16,796 nt of DNA. Origin: Phenylobacterium aquaticum (GTDB taxonomy: Bacteria; Pseudomonadota; Alphaproteobacteria; Caulobacterales; Caulobacteraceae). The stretch lies in assembly GCF_947378715.1 (NCBI RefSeq), contig NZ_CANCLE010000084.1:1-16796 (forward strand), in the 5' to 3' direction. The notes beneath the pieces were generated by a model. That model searched no databases, was not told the origin of the DNA, and saw only the letters and a program-made list of their open reading frames with translations. Each line of letters starts with the position of its first letter. The first letter of the stretch is position 1. Position numbers and translations under genes: made by a program. Below are positions 12,495 through 16,796 of the stretch, one piece after another.

Positions 12495-13196
12495 ATGAAG
12501 CGTTTGTTGAAAATGGTCTGCGCGCTGACGGCGCTCAGCCTGCTGGCCGCGCCGGTCGCCCAGGCCGCGCCCAGCCCGATGCTCAGCACGGCCGAGAAAC
12601 TCACCCTCAAGGGCAAGAAGGGCGAGAGCCTGTTCCGTCCCGGCTACGTGCTCGGCGAATATACCGGCGCCTCGGGCGGCGTCGCCTCGTCGACGCGAAC
12701 GCCGGGTATCTATTCCAAGGACAAGCTGAAGGCGGACTTCACCGTCACCCGCCCCGGCTGGGCCGCCCCGGTCACCGTGACCTGTTCCGGTGGCCAGAGC
12801 CGCCTGGGCCTGGGCTGGATCACCTTCAAGCGCGACACCCTGGACTATGTCTGTGAATTCGGCGGCTCGGCGCCCCAGGGCGCGGCCTTCGCGCTCGCCA
12901 TGACCAAGGGGGGCTTCCTGCAGGAACTGGCCCAGCCGCAGCGCGCGGCCGAGCTGCGCTATGGCGCGGTCACCCTGCGCGCCCAGACCAAGGTCCTCGG
13001 CGGCCTGCCGATCGGCGGCGGCGGCGCGACCAGCTATGTCTTCATCAAGGGCGAGCAGGAGATCGGCGGATTGCAGCTCAACGCCTTCCCGCCCGCCTTC
13101 TATCTGCCGCCCCAGGGATCAGCAGACCGCGACGCCGCCGCGATCCTGTCGCTGATCCTGTTCTATTTCCGCGACCCGGGCCGCCAGGACCACTAG
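12495..13196 (+). CDS. Exported protein of unknown function
   Basis: A 233-residue protein with a clear signal peptide (MKRLLKMV... to AQAA, about 1-25) and a mature domain of mixed strands. Two cysteines, C97 and C120, are the only ones in the mature part and could form a disulfide. A Gly-rich loop (PIGGGGATS, 172-180) and a Pro-rich FPPAFYLPP (198-206) precede a short hydrophobic helix near the C-terminus (AAAILSLILFYF, 214-225). I do not recognise a family. GGGGGA precedes the ATG at a good distance. It follows the sulfotransferase-like gene by 54 nt, so it may share its transcript. Its stop overlaps the stop of the convergent aldo/keto reductase gene in the sequence CTAG. Confidence 0.75.
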   Translation: MKRLLKMVCALTALSLLAAPVAQAAPSPMLSTAEKLTLKGKKGESLFRPGYVLGEYTGASGGVASSTRTPGIYSKDKLKADFTVTRPGWAAPVTVTCSGGQSRLGLGWITFKRDTLDYVCEFGGSAPQGAAFALAMTKGGFLQELAQPQRAAELRYGAVTLRAQTKVLGGLPIGGGGATSYVFIKGEQEIGGLQLNAFPPAFYLPPQGSADRDAAAILSLILFYFRDPGRQDH

Positions 13197-14149
13197 GCCA
13201 GCTCGGTCGAGCTCGCCCAGTCCAGCCGCGCCAGGTCCTGTTCCGTCAGCTTCAGCCGCGCCGAGCCCATCAGCTCGGTCAGCTGCGCGACACTGGTCGC
13301 CGAGGCGATCGGGCCGGTCAGGCCGGGCTGGGCCATGACCCAGGCCAGGGCCACCTGGGCCGGGCTGGCGTCGTGCACCGCCGACACCTCGTCCAGCACC
13401 GCCAGGATGCGCAGGCCGCGTTCGTCCAGATAGCGCTTCACGCCGCGCCCGCGCGGGCTCTTGGCCAGGTCGGCCTCCGAGCGGTACTTGCCGGTCAGGA
13501 AGCCGGAGGCCAGGCCGTAATAGGGGATCACCCCGACCTCGTTCTCGATGCAGAGCTGCTGCATCCCGGCCTCGAAGCCCGTTCGGTCATAGAGATTATA
13601 GAGCGGCTGCTCGCTCTGATACCGCGCCCAGCCCTTGGCCGCGCTGAGGTCCAGCGCCGACTTCAGTCGTTCCGGCTCGAAGTTCGAGGCGCCGATGGCC
13701 CGCACCTTGCCGGCCTTGACCAGCCGCTCATAGGCCTCGGCCGTCTCGTCCTGGCCGGTCTCGGGATCGTCGCGGTGCGACTGGTAGAGATCGATGACGT
13801 CGGTTTGCAGCCGCTTCAGCGAGGCTTCCACGGCCTCGACCATGTACTTGGCCGACAGCCCCTTCATCCCCTCGCCCATCTCTGAGCCGAGCTTGGTCAT
13901 CAGCACGACCTTGTCGCGCTTGCCGCTGGCCTTGAACCAGGCGCCGATCACCGTCTCCGAGGCCCCGCCGCCCGCGGGCGCCCAACGGGAATAGACATCC
14001 GCCGTGTCGACCGCATTGAACCCCGCGTCGACGAAGGCGTCGAGGATGGCGAACGAGGTGGCCTCGTCCGCCGTCCAGCCGAACACATTGCCCCCCAGGA
14101 TGAGCGGCGCGACCATCAGGTCGGATTTCCCTAGCCGGCGCAGATCCAT
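13193..14149 (-). CDS. Aldo/keto reductase
   Basis: A 318-residue NADPH-dependent oxidoreductase of the (beta/alpha)8 AKR superfamily. The catalytic tetrad is visible: D48 and Y53 in DTADVYS, K86 in LMTKLG, H125 in LYQSHRDD. Cofactor-binding elements follow (GASNF, SEQPLYNLYDR, IPYYGLASGFLTGKY) and a C-terminal PIASATSVAQL. It resembles the general-stress and auxin-induced-protein-like subgroup; the substrate is unknown. The ATG at 14149 has GGGAGA upstream. An earlier in-frame start would add a 17-residue basic tail with no support. It lies 25 nt downstream of the GMC oxidoreductase on the same strand, a probable two-gene operon in which an aldehyde or ketone made by the first enzyme might be handled by this one. 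Confidence 0.9.
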   Translation of the reverse strand: MDLRRLGKSDLMVAPLILGGNVFGWTADEATSFAILDAFVDAGFNAVDTADVYSRWAPAGGGASETVIGAWFKASGKRDKVVLMTKLGSEMGEGMKGLSAKYMVEAVEASLKRLQTDVIDLYQSHRDDPETGQDETAEAYERLVKAGKVRAIGASNFEPERLKSALDLSAAKGWARYQSEQPLYNLYDRTGFEAGMQQLCIENEVGVIPYYGLASGFLTGKYRSEADLAKSPRGRGVKRYLDERGLRILAVLDEVSAVHDASPAQVALAWVMAQPGLTGPIASATSVAQLTELMGSARLKLTEQDLARLDWASSTELA

Positions 14150-14174
14150 ACCGTCTCTCCCTGGTTGGCGCGCT

Positions 14175-15830
14175 TCAGGCCGCCTTCTGGCCGTCGTCAT
14201 ACACCGCCACGTCGTCGGCCGGCAAAGCCGCCTTGCCGCGCAGCATGTCGGAGGCCTTCTCGGCGATCATGATGGTGGGCGCATTGGTGTTGCCGCCCAC
14301 CAGCGTCGGCATGACCGAGGCGTCGATGACCCGCAGGCCTTCGATGCCCTGGACCTTCAATTCCTCGTCGACCACCGCCATGGGATCGCCCTTGGCGCCC
14401 ATGCGACAGGTGCCGACCGGGTGATAGATGGTCTCGGCCGCCGTCTTGATCCAGGCGTCCAGCTCCTCGTCGGTCTGCACCGCCTTGCCGGGGAACAGTT
14501 CCTCGGTGCGATAGGGGTCCAGCGCCGACTGTTCGGCCACCTTGCGCATCATCTTGACGCCTTCGCGCAGGGCGCGGCGGTCTTCCTCGGTCGACAGATA
14601 ATTGGCGAAGATCGCCGGATCATCGAACGGATCGGCCGACTTCAGCCCCACCCGGCCCCGGCTCTCGGGGCGCAGCTGGCAGACGTGGAAGGTGAAGCCG
14701 TCCTTCGGCACGGCGACCTTGCCGTGCTCCTGCATCACCGCCAGCACCACGTGGACCTGCAGGTCGGGGCGGTCGAGATCGGGGCGTGACTTCAGGAAGG
14801 CGCCGGATTCCAGCGCGTTCTGACGGCCCAGGCCCTTCTTGAACAGCAGGTAGTTCAGGCCGACGAACAGGGTGCGGATGCCCTTGCGCATCGAATAGAT
14901 GGTGATCGGCTTGGGGCACTCCCACGACAGGGTGCAGTCCAGGTGGTCCTGCAGATTGGCGCCCACGCCGGGCAGGGCCTTGACCACCGCGATGCCGTGC
15001 TTGGCCAGTTCCTCGGGATCGCCGATGCCGGACAGCTGCAGGATCTGCGGCGACTGCACCGCGCCGGCGCAGAGCAGCACCTCACGGCCCGCGTGGACGA
15101 TCTTCTTTTCCTTGGTCTTTTCGTCGGCGTACTCGACGCCCACGGCCTTGCCGTTCTCGATGATGATCCGCGTCGTCCGCGCGCCGGTCAGGCAGGTCAG
15201 GTTCGGGCGGTTCAGCACCGGGTGCAGATAGCCCCGCGCCGCGCTCCAGCGCTCGCCGTCCTTGATGGTCAGCTGGTAGGGGCCCCAACCTTCCTGCTGG
15301 AAGCCGTTGAAATCGCTGGTGACCATGTGCCCGGCCTGCTTGCCGGCGTCGATGGCCGCCTTGTAGATCGGGTTCGGGGTCGAGGCGCGGGACACCGACA
15401 GCGGGCCCTCGCCGCCGTGATAGGCGTCGCCGCCGCCCTCGATGCTTTCCGAGCGCTTGAAGTAGGGCAGCACGTCCTTGTAGGCCCAGCCGTTCAGGCC
15501 CATCTGGCGCCACTGGTCATAGTCGCGGGCGTGGCCGCGGATATAGATCATGCCGTTGATCGAGGACGACCCGCCCCAGCCCTTGCCGCGCGGCCACCAG
15601 AGCTTGCGGTCGTTCAGCTGCGGCTCCGGCTCGGTCCAGAAACCCCAGTTATAGGTGTTCTTGGTCGGCAAGAGCGCGCCGACCCCAGCCGGCATCCGCA
15701 CCAACAGCGAATTGTCCTTCACGCCCGCTTCCAGCAGCAGGACCTTGACGTCCGCATCCTCGGTCAGACGGTTGGCCAGAACGCAGCCGGCCGAGCCTGC
15801 CCCGATGATGATGTAGTCGTAGCGGTCCAT
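14175..15830 (-). CDS. GMC-family FAD-dependent alcohol/choline dehydrogenase-like oxidoreductase
   Basis: A 551-residue flavoprotein. The N-terminal Rossmann motif GAGSAG (10-15) ends in the ribose-binding acidic residue of LLLEAG. Then come GMC signature 1 (PRGKGWGGSSSINGMIYIRG, about 79-98), signature 2 (GAVQSPQILQLSGIG) and the C-terminal active site with H470 in YHPVGTCRMG and N514 in GGNTNAPT. The family oxidises alcohols, including choline and aliphatic alcohols, passing electrons to quinone or oxygen. Calling it BetA or AlkJ is not justified, since no betB or betI lies beside it. Ribosome-binding site AGGA lies 8-9 nt before the ATG. It is the first gene of a minus-strand pair with the aldo/keto reductase. 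An inverted repeat (15900-15937) lies in its promoter region. Confidence 0.93.
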   Translation of the reverse strand: MDRYDYIIIGAGSAGCVLANRLTEDADVKVLLLEAGVKDNSLLVRMPAGVGALLPTKNTYNWGFWTEPEPQLNDRKLWWPRGKGWGGSSSINGMIYIRGHARDYDQWRQMGLNGWAYKDVLPYFKRSESIEGGGDAYHGGEGPLSVSRASTPNPIYKAAIDAGKQAGHMVTSDFNGFQQEGWGPYQLTIKDGERWSAARGYLHPVLNRPNLTCLTGARTTRIIIENGKAVGVEYADEKTKEKKIVHAGREVLLCAGAVQSPQILQLSGIGDPEELAKHGIAVVKALPGVGANLQDHLDCTLSWECPKPITIYSMRKGIRTLFVGLNYLLFKKGLGRQNALESGAFLKSRPDLDRPDLQVHVVLAVMQEHGKVAVPKDGFTFHVCQLRPESRGRVGLKSADPFDDPAIFANYLSTEEDRRALREGVKMMRKVAEQSALDPYRTEELFPGKAVQTDEELDAWIKTAAETIYHPVGTCRMGAKGDPMAVVDEELKVQGIEGLRVIDASVMPTLVGGNTNAPTIMIAEKASDMLRGKAALPADDVAVYDDGQKAA

Positions 15831-15899
15831 GCGCGGTCCTGCCCTGAACGGTGTTTAGTTGGCCGGAACTTACAAGCCTCGCCGGAGGTGGCAAGACGC

Positions 15900-15937
15900 G
15901 ACGCGGGGTCAAGACGCATAAAGTTGACGCCCGCGTC
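15900..15937. promoter_or_regulatory. Inverted repeat in the GMC/nuclease divergent promoter region
   Basis: The left arm, 13 nt at 15900-15912 (GACGCGGGGTCAA), mirrors the right arm, 14 nt at 15924-15937 (TTGACGCCCGCGTC), with one mismatch or bulge and an 11-nt AT-containing centre. The motif GACGC occurs four times here (15895, 15900, 15913, 15926), the last three spaced 13 nt. Lying about 70 nt from the GMC start and 78 nt from the nuclease start, it is a candidate operator for one or both genes. The rest of the 184-nt spacer shows no clear -35/-10 pair. Confidence 0.5.
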
Positions 15938-16014
15938 ACCCATTCCGAAATCGCCGCCTCGCCCGCGCCACCGAAATCCCGCTAAACAACGGCCAAAGCC
16001 AGGAGACCGCGCCC

Positions 16015-16796
16015 ATGTCCCGCCGCCCGCTCATCGCCCAGATCGTCGCCGCGATCATCGCCGGCCTCGGCTTGGTGGCCGCCACCTCGGCCCACGCCTG
16101 GGGAACCCGGGGCCATGAGTGGATCACCGGCCTGGCGATAGAGCGCCTGCCCCCCGCCCTGCCCGGCTTCCTGCGCACGCCCCAGGCCGCCGAGGACATG
16201 GCGGTGATCAGCCGCGAGCCGGACCGCTGGCGCGCCTCCGGCCAGGCCCACGACGCCGAGCGCGACCCCGGCCACTACATCCATGTCGACGACGCGGGCC
16301 TGGTCCTCGGCGTCACGCCCTTCGCGGCCCTGCCGCCCACCCGCGAGGCCTTCGACACCGGCCTGCGGGTCCAGGGCGCGGACCAGTATCAGGCCGGTTA
16401 CCTGCCCTACGCCATCGACGACGGCTGGCAGCAGCTGGTCCGCGACTTCGCCTTGTGGCGGGTGGAGCGGGTCGGCGCCAGGACCGCCAAGTCCCCCGCC
16501 GACCGCGCCTGGTTCACGGCCGACCTCAAGCGGCGCGAGGCGCTGACGATCCGCGATCTCGGCGTCTGGAGCCACTATGTCGGCGACGCCGCCAACCCCA
16601 TGCACGTCAGCACCCACTATGTGGGCTGGGGCGCCGGCCCCAATCCCAAGGGCTACTCGAACGCCAAGGACCTGCACTGGCGGTTCGAGGCGATCTTCGT
16701 GAAAGCCAATCTCGACCGCGCCCAGCTCGCTCCGCTCTTGAAGCCCTACCGCGACTGCGCCTGCGCCATCGCCGCCCGCACCACCGCCTATCTGGA
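16015..16796 (+). CDS. S1/P1 nuclease family protein, C-terminus beyond the window
   Basis: The first 260 residues of an exported protein with no stop before the window end. A signal peptide ends AHA, leaving Trp29 as the mature N-terminus. The zinc ligands of the S1/P1 family follow in order: W29-GTRG-H34, D70 in PDRWR, H88 in HYIHVDD, H187/D191/H197 in SHYVGDAANPMH, and H221 in DLHWRFE. The last ligand, usually Asp four residues after that His, is Glu225 here. Enzymes of this family cut single-stranded DNA and RNA or remove 3'-phosphates using three zinc ions; the export signal places it in the periplasm or outside the cell, perhaps for nucleotide scavenging. AGGAG (16001-16005) lies 9 nt before the ATG. 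It is divergent from the GMC gene. Confidence 0.85.
   Translation, partial: MSRRPLIAQIVAAIIAGLGLVAATSAHAWGTRGHEWITGLAIERLPPALPGFLRTPQAAEDMAVISREPDRWRASGQAHDAERDPGHYIHVDDAGLVLGVTPFAALPPTREAFDTGLRVQGADQYQAGYLPYAIDDGWQQLVRDFALWRVERVGARTAKSPADRAWFTADLKRREALTIRDLGVWSHYVGDAANPMHVSTHYVGWGAGPNPKGYSNAKDLHWRFEAIFVKANLDRAQLAPLLKPYRDCACAIAARTTAYL

Noticed and set aside
14175..15830. Naming the GMC enzyme BetA (choline dehydrogenase)
   Set aside because: The family motifs fit many GMC alcohol dehydrogenases, and no betaine-aldehyde dehydrogenase or choline regulator is adjacent.
14943..16118. Plus-strand open frame opposite the GMC gene running into the nuclease start
   Set aside because: Composition is antisense-like and it covers a divergent promoter region; the GMC signatures on the minus strand are unambiguous.

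Overview
The window reads as chromosomal DNA of a stalked, holdfast-forming alphaproteobacterium (Caulobacter/Phenylobacterium type). The base composition is GC-rich. The hfaA-hfaB-hfaD holdfast anchor operon is, to my knowledge, confined to Caulobacterales and relatives. The left edge carries what looks like the promoter and leader of a ribosomal RNA operon that runs out of the window to the left.

Layout. 1-225 (minus): rRNA operon leader and a near-consensus housekeeping promoter. 226-569: a non-coding stretch upstream of an Rrf2-type Fe-S regulator (570-1007, plus). 1023-2146 (minus): a two-CBS-domain protein downstream of a rhomboid-like intramembrane protease. 2147-2307: divergent regulatory region with a sigma-54 type -24/-12 element aimed at hfaA. 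2308-4916 (plus): hfaA, hfaB, hfaD, tightly overlapped. 5004-8012 (plus): a two-domain M16 zinc peptidase lipoprotein. 8037-9975 (minus): a Cys-Pro-rich exported protein followed by a regulator with two internally duplicated winged-helix units. 10155-10706 (plus): PAS_5 protein. 10771-12440 (plus): a class IV aminotransferase-like protein coupled by ATGA to a sulfotransferase-like P-loop protein. 12495-13196 (plus): an unrecognised exported protein. 13193-15830 (minus): a GMC oxidoreductase followed by an aldo/keto reductase. 16015 to the window end (plus): an S1/P1 nuclease family protein, cut by the window edge.

How they work together. HfaB is a CsgG-type outer-membrane secretion lipoprotein. 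By analogy with curli it would export HfaA and HfaD, which anchor the polysaccharide holdfast to the envelope. HfaD is built from about seven imperfect units of roughly 48 residues, and the C-terminal part of HfaA looks like one such unit, so the two exported anchors may be a related repeat-fold pair. The M16 lipoprotein follows in the same direction and could act on envelope proteins, but a link to holdfast assembly is only positional. The aminotransferase-like/sulfotransferase-like pair matches the two halves of plant 'branched-chain-amino-acid aminotransferase-like' fusion proteins. Here the aminotransferase half has Arg where the PLP lysine should be, so it may be a pseudoenzyme or have a different chemistry. 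The GMC and AKR genes form a probable two-gene redox operon of unknown substrate.

The parts most worth a second look are the hfa promoter, the HfaA/HfaD repeats, the lysine-less aminotransferase pair and the CC-TTPTPP repeat protein. Function calls rest on motifs and memory of families; no searches were run.
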